Both the position numbers and the translations under genes were made by a program. Positions 26,417-35,852 of a stretch of 55,262 bases of DNA are shown in pieces (the stretch's first letter is position 1; every line of letters begins with the position of its first letter). The notes below the pieces were generated by a model. The model was not told the origin of the DNA. It worked only from the letters and a program-made list of their open reading frames with translations, and made no database searches. Source of the DNA: Prosthecobacter debontii (lineage in GTDB: Bacteria; Verrucomicrobiota; Verrucomicrobiia; Verrucomicrobiales; Akkermansiaceae). Location: NCBI GenBank assembly GCA_945869465.1, contig CAMBPB010000011.1, positions 1-55,262 of the forward strand, in the 5' to 3' direction.

Positions 26417-28873
26417 ATGCTGAAATCCGGTGCATGGCTCGTCTTGCCGCTGCTGTTCCTGCCATGCGCGGCCATGGCAGCGCAGGTGCTGCCGGATCCG
26501 AGCCAACCGCCGCCGGTCGATACGATCACCCCGGTGCCGCCGCCGGAAATCCCCTTCGGATCACCCGGAGCGATGGAGCCCGTGATGCCCAAGGAACTTA
26601 AAATCACCAATCAGGGTGGCAAGATCGAGGGCAACATCGAAACCGGCGTGCGCCTCGGCGGACCGATCAAAATCGTGGGGGACAACGGCCTGGAGCTTTT
26701 TTGCAACACCGCACTGCTCGATCTGAAGGCAAAATCCGTCACGCTTGAGGGCGGGGTGATCGTCTATCAGGGAAATCTCATGCAACGCGGCGAACGCGCG
26801 GTGTATGATTACGAGCGGAAATCCCTCGATGCCAGCGGACTGCGCGCCTCGCTCGATCCGATCCTGCTGGAGGCCGGCAAATTCACCGTCGAGCAACACG
26901 GCGGCAGGCAAGTGTATGTCGGCTCCGACGCCGGCATCACCACCCACGACGTCGAGGACCCCAACTACTGGATCCGCGCCAAAAAAACCCGGATCTATCC
27001 GGGAGAAAAAATCGTATTCAACGACCTACGGTTATACGCCGGCGACACGCCGGTGTTCTGGCTGCCCTATCTGAGCCAGCCACTCGACGCGGAACTCGGA
27101 TATCATTTCATCCCCGGAGCCCGCTCGAACTGGGGCCCGTTCCTGCTCAACACCTATGGCATCATGCTCGGCGGCGATACCGATCCCGCCACCGGCGAAA
27201 ACAAGGACGCCTGGCTGCTGTCCCGCTGGCATCTCGACCTGCGCGCCACCCGCGGCATCGGCACCGGCGTGGACTTCGTGGACACCCGCATCGATCACAC
27301 CGAGGAAATCAGCGGCCTGAGTTTTTATTATCTCAACGACCTCGCGCCCGACACTACCCGCTCCGGCGTGCCGCGCGGCTTCGTCAACGAGGACCGCTAT
27401 CGGATCGAGCTGAAACACCGGATGACCCCGGACCTCCCGGATGCCGGCGACTGGAGGATCGACTCTAACCTCACCTGGCTGAGCGACCGGCACTATCTGG
27501 AGGATTTTGAAACCGCCCTCTATCGCACCGATCCCGCGCCAGACAACACGATCGGCATCTATCGGCGCGATGACGACTCTCTGCTGTCCCTTTACACGCG
27601 GTTCCGGATCAACGATTTCCATCGCTCGGACAGCCGTCTGCCGGAGCTCGCCTATGACCGCGCGCGCGCGCCGTGGTTCGGCCTGCCGGTGCTTCACGAA
27701 GGGACCATCTCGCTCGGACTCATCGGCGAGCAGGCGGCCGATCCCACCCGCGGCGCGATCGTAGATCCGCTGATGGGACTCACACTTGCCGATCCCGCGG
27801 CCCGCCAGCTTCTCGATCAACTCGACGGCTACGAGCGGCGTCTGGCGGAAAGCATGGTCGCCCTGCCGTTAGGCGATCCAAAGCGGCAATCCATCCGCAA
27901 CCAGTTGCTCGATTCGGGCTACGGCCGCTTCCAGACCTATCAGGAATTGTCGATGCCGATGATGCTCGGCGGTTGCCTCAGCGTGACTCCGCAGGCGGGG
28001 CTGGGATACACCCGCTACGGGGCGGTGGATGGCCCGGAGGACGGTCTGGACCGGAGTTTGTTTCACATCGGTGCGGAAACCTCGCTGAAATTTTCCAAAG
28101 ACCTCGGCTCCTATCCGAATTCGCGCTGGGGTCTGGATGGCTTGATGCACGTGTTGCAGCCCTATGGCAGTTGGTCGCTAACCTCGACGGACGACTTCGC
28201 GCCCGGCGATCCCGCGGTGGACCGGCTCACGCCCACCACCCGGCCGCGGCCACTGGACCCGCTGAGCTTCACCGCGGTGGACGAGCTCCAGAGCTGGAAC
28301 GTGCTGCGCTTCGGCGCCCGCAACCGCTTGCTAACCAAACGCGACGGACAGAGTTTCGAGTGGCTCTATCTGGACACCTACATGGACGCCTTCATCGAAG
28401 ATCCCGAGGGCCAGAGGGATGTCTCCAACCTCTACAACGACGTCCGCTGGCAGCCGCTGCCGTGGATGGGAGTCGATCTGGAAACCCAGTTCCCGATCGC
28501 CGGCGGCGGCTCGGGTTTCAGCGAGTTTGCCTCCCGCCTGCGGTTTATGCCGACCGACCGCTTCGAGTTTTCCCTTGGCTACCGCTGGTTGGACAGCCAC
28601 CCGGTGCGGCTTGATTCCAACCACTTCGATCTCCAGTCCTACACCCGCCTGACCGAAAACTGGGGTATCGGCACCCGCCATGTGTTGGAACTCGATGACA
28701 GCACGCTCGAACTCCAGCAATACACGCTTCACCGGGACCTCGGCAACTGGGTGGCCGGCATGGGCGTGAGCATGCGCGACAACCGCTTGGAAGAGGAATA
28801 CGGGCTGGTCTTCAGCCTCACCCTGAAGGATTTTCCATCGGTCTCCTTGCCTTTCGAAATCGGTACGGAATAG
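26417..28873 (+). CDS. lptD: LPS-assembly protein LptD-like outer membrane protein
   Basis: About 818 residues from ATG 26417, with a signal peptide (LKSGAWLVLPLLFLPCAAMAA). An N-terminal OstA/LptA-like beta-jellyroll follows (TNQGGKIEGNIETGV ... NTALLDLKAKSVTLEGGVIVYQGN), then YAGDTPVFWLPYLS, typical of the LptD junction. The rest is a beta-barrel with alternating aromatic strands to a final FEIGTE. It inserts LPS into the outer leaflet. LpxD, Skp and this gene together show the organism makes an LPS-bearing outer membrane. The start choice rests on the signal peptide. Confidence 0.8.
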   Translation: MLKSGAWLVLPLLFLPCAAMAAQVLPDPSQPPPVDTITPVPPPEIPFGSPGAMEPVMPKELKITNQGGKIEGNIETGVRLGGPIKIVGDNGLELFCNTALLDLKAKSVTLEGGVIVYQGNLMQRGERAVYDYERKSLDASGLRASLDPILLEAGKFTVEQHGGRQVYVGSDAGITTHDVEDPNYWIRAKKTRIYPGEKIVFNDLRLYAGDTPVFWLPYLSQPLDAELGYHFIPGARSNWGPFLLNTYGIMLGGDTDPATGENKDAWLLSRWHLDLRATRGIGTGVDFVDTRIDHTEEISGLSFYYLNDLAPDTTRSGVPRGFVNEDRYRIELKHRMTPDLPDAGDWRIDSNLTWLSDRHYLEDFETALYRTDPAPDNTIGIYRRDDDSLLSLYTRFRINDFHRSDSRLPELAYDRARAPWFGLPVLHEGTISLGLIGEQAADPTRGAIVDPLMGLTLADPAARQLLDQLDGYERRLAESMVALPLGDPKRQSIRNQLLDSGYGRFQTYQELSMPMMLGGCLSVTPQAGLGYTRYGAVDGPEDGLDRSLFHIGAETSLKFSKDLGSYPNSRWGLDGLMHVLQPYGSWSLTSTDDFAPGDPAVDRLTPTTRPRPLDPLSFTAVDELQSWNVLRFGARNRLLTKRDGQSFEWLYLDTYMDAFIEDPEGQRDVSNLYNDVRWQPLPWMGVDLETQFPIAGGGSGFSEFASRLRFMPTDRFEFSLGYRWLDSHPVRLDSNHFDLQSYTRLTENWGIGTRHVLELDDSTLELQQYTLHRDLGNWVAGMGVSMRDNRLEEEYGLVFSLTLKDFPSVSLPFEIGTE

Positions 28874-28885
28874 TTGCGCCCCGTC

Positions 28886-29530
28886 ATGACCGTGCCACCC
28901 GACCAAGTCCTCGCCGCCCTGCGCTGGCGTTACGCCACCAAACAATTCGACGCCTCCCGCGAAATCCCGGCGGATGTGTGGGACGCGCTTGAGGAATCGC
29001 TCGTTCTCACCCCCTCGTCATTCGGTTTGCAGCCGTGGAAATTCCTAGTCGTCCAGGATCCCACGATCCGCGCCGAGCTGATGGCGGAATCCTGGAACCA
29101 GACGCAGGTCACCCATGCCTCGCACTTCGTCGTCCTCACCGCCCGGACCGATCTCTCCGCCGCTGACATCGACGCCTGGATCGCCCGGATGTCGGAGGTG
29201 CAAGGCCAAGGGGCCGCCGCCACGGCTCCACTCAAAGGTATGATCGAAGGCTTTGCGGAAACCATGAGCCGCGAGGCCCGCCACGCGTGGAATGTCCGCC
29301 AGGTCTATATCGCGCTCGGCCAGTTGATGACCGCCGCCGCCCTGCTCGGCATCGATTCCTGCCCGATGGAAGGCCTCAGCGCCAGCGGCTACGACCGCAT
29401 TCTCCGGTTGGAAAAAACCGGCTATGCCACGGTGGTGGCCTGCGCCCTTGGCTACCGCTCGGCGACGGACAAGTATGCGGAAATCGCCAAAGCGCGCTTC
29501 GAGCGCGCCAAGGTGATCCAACATGTCTGA
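28886..29530 (+). CDS. NAD(P)H-dependent nitroreductase-family oxidoreductase
   Basis: A 214-residue FMN flavoprotein-like sequence. RWRYATKQFDASREIP is the nitroreductase N-terminal Arg/Lys pattern, LTPSSFGLQPWKFLVV the FMN site, and GIDSCPMEGLSASGYDRIL the C-terminal FMN/dimer region. It likely uses NAD(P)H to reduce quinones or nitro compounds. It starts 12 bp after LptD and could be co-transcribed. The substrate is not defined. Confidence 0.8.
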   Translation: MTVPPDQVLAALRWRYATKQFDASREIPADVWDALEESLVLTPSSFGLQPWKFLVVQDPTIRAELMAESWNQTQVTHASHFVVLTARTDLSAADIDAWIARMSEVQGQGAAATAPLKGMIEGFAETMSREARHAWNVRQVYIALGQLMTAAALLGIDSCPMEGLSASGYDRILRLEKTGYATVVACALGYRSATDKYAEIAKARFERAKVIQHV

Positions 29531-29533
29531 GCT

Positions 29534-29986
29534 TCACTTTTTCTCCGCAGGAGGAGAGATTCCGAGGATTTTCCAAACCTCTTTCATCAGCTGCATGGCG
29601 ATCTCGCCTGAAACCTTGCTTTCCTTCCTGTTGCCCCTCACTCCGATGTGGATTGCCGGCATCTTGCCCATCGGGGTGTCCATCTCGCCCGTTTTCACGA
29701 TCAGTCGTTTCTCAAGTTCGCCGGCTCCCGCCGCATCGGATGCCAGATGCCACTTCTCCACCAAACCCACATCCTTGCTGAGCTGGATCAGAGCCTCCCG
29801 CGCGCCGAGTTTTGCCTTGAGATCCTTCACAATCTCGTCGCGTTTCTCCGTCGAAAGTTCCGGGTTGATTGGCAGTGGCACCCACACCGGATGCGGCCGA
29901 GTCTGTTTGTAGCGAACCAATCCGAACACCCCGCCGCCACCCAGCAGCAGCATTGCCACCACACCTATTGCGATCCATCGTTGCAT
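29534..29986 (-). CDS. membrane-anchored hypothetical protein
   Basis: A 150-residue protein with one N-terminal helix (WIAIGVVAMLLLGGGGVFGLV). The soluble part has STEKRDEIVKDLKAKL and VKTGEMDTPMGKMPAIHIGV. The latter pattern is like the loop of polysaccharide copolymerase or chain-length proteins, but this is weak. I do not recognise a family. It is convergent with the nitroreductase gene. Confidence 0.5.
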   Translation of the reverse strand: MQRWIAIGVVAMLLLGGGGVFGLVRYKQTRPHPVWVPLPINPELSTEKRDEIVKDLKAKLGAREALIQLSKDVGLVEKWHLASDAAGAGELEKRLIVKTGEMDTPMGKMPAIHIGVRGNRKESKVSGEIAMQLMKEVWKILGISPPAEKK

Positions 29987-30033
29987 GACATTGCTTTATA
30001 CTTCACCGACCCACCGATCCAAGCTGGAAATTC

Positions 30034-32544
30034 ATGGAATACCCCGTCACCACCGCCACCGTTGAAACCCTGCCCAACGGCCTCACCCTGATCCTCGATC
30101 CCGATTTCACCGCCCCCGTGGTGAGCGCCCAGATCTGGGTGGAAACCGGCAGCATGCACGAGGACCAGCTCCTCGGCTCCGGCGTCTCCCATTTCCTCGA
30201 ACACATGGTCTTCAAAGGAACCCGCGACTATGACGCCGATGAACTCGCCGCCGTGGTGCAAGCCGCCGGCGGCCATTGGAACGCCTATACCAGCTTCGAC
30301 CGCACCGTCTATTACATCGATGGTCCGGCGGATTCCCTGCCGGTTTTCCTGAAATGCCTGACCGGGCTGGTGTTTTTTCCCGTGGTGCCGGAAAGCGAAT
30401 TCGCGAAAGAAAAAGAGGTGATCCGCCGCGAGATCGACATGGGCCTCGACGATCCGGACAACGCCGCCACCCGCCTGCTGCTGTCCACCGCCTTCCACCG
30501 CGACCCGCGCCGCCACCCGGTCATCGGCCACCGCCACCGCTTTGATGCCGTCCGCTTCGAAGACCTCACCACCTATCACCGGAACCGCTACACGACGGAC
30601 CGTTGTTTTGCCGTCATTTCCGGCGATTTCGATCCAGACGAAGCCCGCAAACTCGCCACCACCCTCACCGCCGAATGCCTGCAAGGCTGCGGCCGGGAAC
30701 CGCTCGTCGCCAGCGATCCGCCGCAACTCGGCCCCCGCCGCTCCCGGGAAACCTTCGCCATCCCCGTCAGCCGGATTTCCATGGCCTGGAAATCCCCCGC
30801 GCTCGATCACCCGGACGCCCCGGCCTTCGATGTGCTCGCCGCCATGCTCGGCCGCGGCCGCGCGTCCCGCCTGCACCGCAAACTGCGCGACGAACGCGGC
30901 CTCGCCCTCGAGATTTCCGCCTTCTCATGGACCGGCCCCGGCCGCGAAGGTATTTTCGGTGTCTCCGCCGATGCCTCACCCGCTCTCCGCGACGAACTCA
31001 TCGCGGCAATCCCCTTGGAAATCCAGTTTCTGCACCGCGACTCTTTGGACGAGGATCTCGCCAAGGCGAAACGGCAGATCGCCGCCAGCCAGTTCCGCAG
31101 CCTCACCACCGCCTCCGGCCGGGCGTCCGACCTCGCCTCGAACTGGCACGAGGCGCGCGACCTGAATTTCACCCGCCGCCACGTCGCCGCCATCCAGGCG
31201 GTGACCGTGGACGACATCCGGCGTGTCGCCTCGCACCTCAGCGACGAGCGCCTGACCCTGACCATTCTGGATCCGCTGGATGCCCCGGCCCCTGCCCGTC
31301 TTGGGAAAACCAGCGGCCGCCGCGAGGACATTCAGGTTCACACCCTGCCCAACGGTCTGACCTTCGCGCTGGTTCCCGACCACCGGGTTCCGCTGGTGCA
31401 TTTCCAGGCGGCCGTCCGCGCCGGATTGCCCTCCGAGACACCGGCCACCAACGGACTCAATCAACTGCTCGCCTCCACCCTGCCCAAAGGCACCGCCACC
31501 CGCAGCGCTCAGGAAATCGCCATCATCCTGGAATCACTCGGCGCTTCCATCGCCGCCGGCACCGGCAACAACGCCTTGCTCATACAAGCCGCCGGCCTTG
31601 CTCCGGATCTCGCCACCATCGCCGGGGTTTTTGCCGAGGTCCTCGTTTCCCCCAGCCTCCCGGCCGACGTGATCGTGCGCGAAAAAGCCAGCCAACTCGC
31701 CGCGCTGGAAGAAGCCCTGCTGGACCCACTGCACGCCGGCTTCCGCGCCTTGCGCCACGCCGCGTTCGCCGGGGCCGGCTACGGTCTCGATTCCCTCGGC
31801 TCGCCGGAAAGCCTGACCGCGCTCGACCGCGCGGCGCTCGCCGCCCATCACGGCCGGCATTTCAATGCGGCCAACATCACCCTCGCCATCGCAGGCGATT
31901 TCGATCCCGCCGCCGCCTTCAACCGGATCGCGGAAAATCTATCATCCCTGCCGGCCGGCGAGCCGTGGCCCGTCCCCGTCGGCGGATCCAGCGCTGGCCA
32001 GGACCTCACCGTCCGCCTGGCCAAAAAACAAGCCGTGCTCGCCATCGGTTTTCCCGGCTCCACCGTCAACAGCCCGGAGCGCCACGCCCTCGCCATGATC
32101 CAGGAATACGCCGCGGACATGGCCGGCCCCCTGTTTGCCCGTATTCGCGAGGAGCTCGGCCTCGCCTATCAGGTCGGAGCCAGCCAGTTCCTCGGTTACA
32201 ACGCCGGCCTCTTCACCTTCTACCTCGCCACCTCGCCCGAACAAGCCGAACTCGCCCGCCACGAACTGCTCGCCGAGATCGCGAAAATCGCCGCCGCCGG
32301 CATCCCGGACGACGCCTTCGAGCGCGTCCGCTCGACCGTGCTCAGCGGCCTCGCCATCCAACAGCAATCGCCCTCCCACATCGCCCGCCACGTCGCGCTC
32401 GACCTGCTCTTCGGCCGCCCCGCCGACGAATACCGCCGCCTCGCCGCCAGCTATCAGGCACTCACTCCCAAGCAGGTTCGCGCAACCGCCGCCCGCGTGT
32501 TCTCCGCCACCCCCACCATCGCCACCGTGCTGCCGGAGCCGTAA
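30034..32544 (+). CDS. M16-family zinc peptidase, two-domain
   Basis: An 836-residue protein with two M16 halves. The first has VSHFLEHMVFKGTRD (HxxEH zinc site) and the distal EKEVIRREID (third zinc ligand). The second half, beginning near residue 430 (VHTLPNGLTFALVPDHRVP), lacks HxxEH and is the inactive partner, as in pitrilysin-like proteins. It probably degrades short peptides. No signal peptide is evident, so location is uncertain. A large anti-parallel frame in the same region (30603-32552) is a GC artefact. Confidence 0.85.
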   Translation: MEYPVTTATVETLPNGLTLILDPDFTAPVVSAQIWVETGSMHEDQLLGSGVSHFLEHMVFKGTRDYDADELAAVVQAAGGHWNAYTSFDRTVYYIDGPADSLPVFLKCLTGLVFFPVVPESEFAKEKEVIRREIDMGLDDPDNAATRLLLSTAFHRDPRRHPVIGHRHRFDAVRFEDLTTYHRNRYTTDRCFAVISGDFDPDEARKLATTLTAECLQGCGREPLVASDPPQLGPRRSRETFAIPVSRISMAWKSPALDHPDAPAFDVLAAMLGRGRASRLHRKLRDERGLALEISAFSWTGPGREGIFGVSADASPALRDELIAAIPLEIQFLHRDSLDEDLAKAKRQIAASQFRSLTTASGRASDLASNWHEARDLNFTRRHVAAIQAVTVDDIRRVASHLSDERLTLTILDPLDAPAPARLGKTSGRREDIQVHTLPNGLTFALVPDHRVPLVHFQAAVRAGLPSETPATNGLNQLLASTLPKGTATRSAQEIAIILESLGASIAAGTGNNALLIQAAGLAPDLATIAGVFAEVLVSPSLPADVIVREKASQLAALEEALLDPLHAGFRALRHAAFAGAGYGLDSLGSPESLTALDRAALAAHHGRHFNAANITLAIAGDFDPAAAFNRIAENLSSLPAGEPWPVPVGGSSAGQDLTVRLAKKQAVLAIGFPGSTVNSPERHALAMIQEYAADMAGPLFARIREELGLAYQVGASQFLGYNAGLFTFYLATSPEQAELARHELLAEIAKIAAAGIPDDAFERVRSTVLSGLAIQQQSPSHIARHVALDLLFGRPADEYRRLAASYQALTPKQVRATAARVFSATPTIATVLPEP

Positions 32545-32552
32545 CACCCTGA

Positions 32553-32561
32553 TTATCCACA
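32553..32561. promoter_or_regulatory. consensus DnaA box
   Basis: TTATCCACA matches the DnaA consensus TTATNCACA exactly. It is alone here, just past the peptidase gene. A single box can be chance; see the pair at 34225 and 34568. Confidence 0.35.
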
Positions 32562-32682
32562 GCCGGCAGATGGGTTTCCAACTTGCTAACAATCCATTCC
32601 AGCCCAGGTCAGTCGCTGGAACCGGATCCCGCGGCTTGGGGCGGGCCTTCAGCCCTCAGATCGTTTGAGCACGAGGACCCAG

Positions 32683-32774
32683 CCCGTTGGGCTGGGCTGG
32701 TATCATGCCGGGCCGTTGGCCCTTAAGATTCCCGGGTCGTTGGCCCTCAAGATTCCCGGGCCGTTGGCTCTGCC
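32683..32774. repeat. 23-24-bp imperfect tandem repeat with upstream hairpin
   Basis: Three units of about 24 bp (32705-32727, 32728-32751, 32752-32774) share the core CCCGGGYCGTTGGCYCT. Just upstream at 32689-32703 CAGCCCGTTGGGCTG forms a palindromic hairpin. On the minus strand it reads as a repetitive RPGN-type peptide, a frequent sign of non-coding repeats in this phylum. The stretch 32545-32831 has no gene. It may be a dispersed element. Confidence 0.6.
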
Positions 32775-32831
32775 AATTGCTGCGGGGAGGTGTTCCTGTG
32801 CAAAACACCCGCCCGCTAGAAACGGACCTCG

Positions 32832-34118
32832 TCAGTCCATGTGTTTCACCACGGCGGCGCCGAATTCGGAGCACTTCACTTCGGTGGCGTCGTCCATGAG
32901 GCGGGCGAAGTCATAGGTCACGGTCTTCGCGCCGATCGCGCCGTTGACGCCCTTGATGATGAGGTCGGCGGCTTCGGTCCAGCCGAGGTGGCGGAGCATC
33001 ATCTCGCCTGATAGAATCACCGAACCGGGATTCACCTTGTCGAGATTGGCATACTTCGGCGCGGTGCCGTGGGTGGCTTCGAAGATCGCGTGGCCGGTGT
33101 CGTAGTTGATATTGCCGCCGGGAGCGATGCCGATGCCGCCGACACAGGCCGCGAGCGCGTCGGAGATATAGTCGCCGTTCAGGTTGAGGGTGGCCACCAC
33201 GCTGTAATCCGCGGGACGGGTGAGAAGCTGTTGGAGGAAGGCATCGGCGATGCAGTCCTTGATGACGAGTCCGGCGCCGGGCTTGCCCTTGGGGATCACG
33301 CACCAGGGTCCGCCATCGAGCTCGACCGCGCCGTATTCTTCTTTGGCAAGTTCATAGCCCCAATCGCGGAAGGCGCCTTCGGTGAACTTCATGATGTTGC
33401 CCTTGTGAACGAGCGTCATCGATGGCTTGCCGGCAGCGATCGCGAAATCCATGGCGGCGCGCACGAGCCGCTTGGTGCCTTCTTCCGAGACGGGTTTGAT
33501 GCCGAAGCCCGAGGTTTTCGGGAACCGGACTTTCTTATAGGCTTCCGGATAGGCTTTTTTCAGGAACTTGCGGAACTCCTTGGCTTCGTCGGTGCCTTCC
33601 TTGAATTCAATGCCCGCGTAAATGTCCTCGCAGTTTTCGCGGAAAACCACCATGTCCGTTAGGTCGGGGCGTTTCACCGGACTGGGCACGCCGGTGAACC
33701 AGCGCACCGGGCGGAGGCAGACGTAGAGGTCGAGGATTTGGCGCAGCGCGACGTTGAGCGAACGAATGCCGCCGCCGACGGGGGTGGTGAGCGGTCCCTT
33801 GATGCCGACGAGATATTCGCGGAACGCGGTGAGAGTGTCATCGGGCAGCCAGGCTTTGCCGAGGTCCTTCACGCCGTCCTTGTACATCTTGAAGGAGGTT
33901 TCTCCGGCATAGACTTCGAACCATGAGATCTTGCGCTTGCCCTTGTAGGCCTTTTCCACGGCGGCATCGAACACGAGCTGCGAGGCTTTCCAGATATCGG
34001 CTCCGGTGCCGTCGCCTTCGATGAACGGAATGACCGGGTGGTTTGGAACGGTCAGTTTGCCATTCTTGATCGTGATTTTCTCGCCGGCGGGTGGAGTCAG
34101 ATGTTCGTAAGAGGACAT
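32832..34118 (-). CDS. icd: NADP-dependent isocitrate dehydrogenase
   Basis: A 428-residue protein from ATG 34118 ([15 protein letters not shown]). [14 protein letters not shown] is the nucleotide and substrate loop, [14 protein letters not shown] the isocitrate site with its Ser/Arg neighbours, and [27 protein letters not shown] a dehydrogenase signature with the cofactor region. It oxidises isocitrate to 2-oxoglutarate in the TCA cycle. Length and motifs fit the bacterial dimeric NADP type. The longer frame to 34202 is not supported. Confidence 0.95.
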   Translation of the reverse strand: MSSYEHLTPPAGEKITIKNGKLTVPNHPVIPFIEGDGTGADIWKASQLVFDAAVEKAYKGKRKISWFEVYAGETSFKMYKDGVKDLGKAWLPDDTLTAFREYLVGIKGPLTTPVGGGIRSLNVALRQILDLYVCLRPVRWFTGVPSPVKRPDLTDMVVFRENCEDIYAGIEFKEGTDEAKEFRKFLKKAYPEAYKKVRFPKTSGFGIKPVSEEGTKRLVRAAMDFAIAAGKPSMTLVHKGNIMKFTEGAFRDWGYELAKEEYGAVELDGGPWCVIPKGKPGAGLVIKDCIADAFLQQLLTRPADYSVVATLNLNGDYISDALAACVGGIGIAPGGNINYDTGHAIFEATHGTAPKYANLDKVNPGSVILSGEMMLRHLGWTEAADLIIKGVNGAIGAKTVTYDFARLMDDATEVKCSEFGAAVVKHMD

Positions 34119-34224
34119 GTCGGTGGTGGTTTTGACCTGCGGGAGTAGAGCAAAGCGCTTGGCAGGCGTCAAACCAAAGGCTTGCAAAGCGTGGATTGTC
34201 ACCCGCGAAGTGTTCTGAGGCAGT

Positions 34225-34576
34225 TGTGAATAACTTGGGAAAAACCAATCCCGCCGCCTGAAGTGGGTGATTTTCAGCCATTTGGCAAATTAACCGGAAT
34301 GCGATTATTGCACAACGGTGCCATCCGCGAAGGCCAGGCACCGGCAGGATGGAGATCCGTCCCGAACGCGGGAGCCTAACGATTTCAAGTGATGGAGCCT
34401 GTTTTAAATCAATGGGTTGAAGAATTGCTGACAACCTATTCACGGTGGTTGGGCGTTGGCTCACGAAGGATTGCCAGCCCCGGCCTTCGTCTGAGGCCGG
34501 ATCCGGGACAGGGCGTCACAAGTCTTGGAATTTTGGGGATTTCCGAAAACCCGCCGTTGGAACCGACTGTGAATAA
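34225..34576. promoter_or_regulatory. non-coding stretch with paired DnaA boxes and a direct repeat
   Basis: TGTGAATAA at 34225-34233 and 34568-34576 is the reverse of TTATTCACA, a perfect DnaA box. Both sit in a longer direct repeat (GTGAATAACTTG followed by GGAAA-like bases, 343 bp apart). A weaker CTATTCACG lies at 34437. The whole gap 34119-34983 (about 865 bp) lacks a supported gene. It may be a DnaA-titration or origin-like region, but it could be chance. Confidence 0.35.
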
Positions 34577-34983
34577 CTTGCGGAAACCCGCTGGAAACCA
34601 GATCCTGAAATTTTCAAACCACTTCCCCCGGCCCTTCGGATGGCTTGTCTTGCACTCAACCCTCCGAACGCATCCAGCCGACAGGCCGCGTCGCCGGGGG
34701 GAGTGCCAAATGGAAGGCGCTCATCGCCTGACCCCGCAGGCCGAATCCTATCACCGTATTGTGCTTGCCAGACGTTCGAGCGTTTTCGTTTTCTCAATGA
34801 AGTCATGAGTGAGTTGCTTTCCCTGACCCCCAACGTGTCCCAATTTTGCCATTCCGGCAGATTCCCGCAATTTCAAGCTTCTGTAAAACACTGGAAATCA
34901 TTTATTTGCAACGCCGCGAATCGTTTTGCCGAAGCGAACCCGGCATCGCGCGCCATCATCTCCTTTCACCCTCTTGAATTGTT

Positions 34984-35838
34984 TTGAGCCGTTTGCTGAA
35001 CGAGGTGCCACCCGCACCCGAAGAATTGGACGCGCTGTTGCGTCTGCTCGATGATGAAACGCCGGAGGTGAGGTTGCGGGTTGCCCAACGCCTCGCGCTT
35101 TGTGGCGGTGACATTAGCGAATGGCTGGCCACCCATCCGCGCGCCCTGAGCCGGCATGACCAAACCGTGCTAGCCGCATTGCTTAGCCCGCCCCGCCGCG
35201 AGACGCTTGAGCGCGAGTGGCTGGTTCCCACCGGCGGGGCGGCCGCATTGCGTGAGGATTGGGAGGCCTTCGAGGCCATCCTGCGGGTGCTCTCGGATTT
35301 TCTCCACGACGGCATCACCCTCCGCCAGAATCTATCAGACGCACTCGACCTTCTTGCGGAGGAAGCCGATGAAGGCGACGTGACTTCCGCCAGGGACCTG
35401 CGCTCGTTTCTGTTTGCAGATGGCCGTCTCGCCGGCAACCGGACTGACCGTCACGATCCGCGGAACTCGGATCTCGCGTGGTCGATCGCCGAAGGGCGCT
35501 CGAATTCGCTGGGCTTGGGCCTGATCTTCATGCTGGTGGCGCGGCGGATGGATCTGATCGTGGAAGCGGTGAATTTTCCCGGGCATTTCCTGTGCCGCAT
35601 CTTTGAGGACGGATACCCGATCATCGTCGATTGTTTCGACGATGGCCGCCTTCACCTCCAGTCCACGCTGTTGGAGAACCCGGATTTGGATCGTGCGGAA
35701 CGAACCATCCTGCGCCAGGCCGTGGATCCCGGCACGGTTCTGCTGCGGCTGCTTGGCAATCTGGTTGCCGCCCTTGGCGCGGCGGAACGCACGGAGGACG
35801 CCCTGCTGGTCCGCCGCCTGCGGGCCACTCTGAAGTGA
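34984..35838 (+). CDS. SirB1/transglutaminase-like protein
   Basis: A 284-residue protein that starts with TTG at 34984, the first start after an in-frame TGA. The N-terminal part is a helical repeat (PEVRLRVAQRLALCG, HEAT-like). The middle has NSDLAWSIAEGRSNSLGLGLIFMLVARRM and NFPGHFLCRIFEDGYPIIVDCFDDGR, the core of the SirB1/transglutaminase-like fold (the usual catalytic Cys is not obvious). C-terminal helices end at ALLVRRLRATLK. Role unknown. It converges on SMUG1 with a 14-bp gap. Confidence 0.7.
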   Translation: MSRLLNEVPPAPEELDALLRLLDDETPEVRLRVAQRLALCGGDISEWLATHPRALSRHDQTVLAALLSPPRRETLEREWLVPTGGAAALREDWEAFEAILRVLSDFLHDGITLRQNLSDALDLLAEEADEGDVTSARDLRSFLFADGRLAGNRTDRHDPRNSDLAWSIAEGRSNSLGLGLIFMLVARRMDLIVEAVNFPGHFLCRIFEDGYPIIVDCFDDGRLHLQSTLLENPDLDRAERTILRQAVDPGTVLLRLLGNLVAALGAAERTEDALLVRRLRATLK

Positions 35839-35852
35839 CGTTCTATGAGATG

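Noticed and set aside
27673..28614. 313-codon frame inside lptD
   Set aside because: It is a low-complexity Arg-rich shadow of the barrel domain.
30603..32552. 649-codon open frame overlapping the M16 peptidase gene in another frame
   Set aside because: It is Arg/Pro-rich, has no recognisable motif and lies within a clear peptidase gene; GC bias at codon positions explains it.
34119..34983. chromosomal replication origin
   Set aside because: Only two exact boxes, no AT-rich unwinding element and no dnaA or dnaN nearby; kept only as a low-interest observation.
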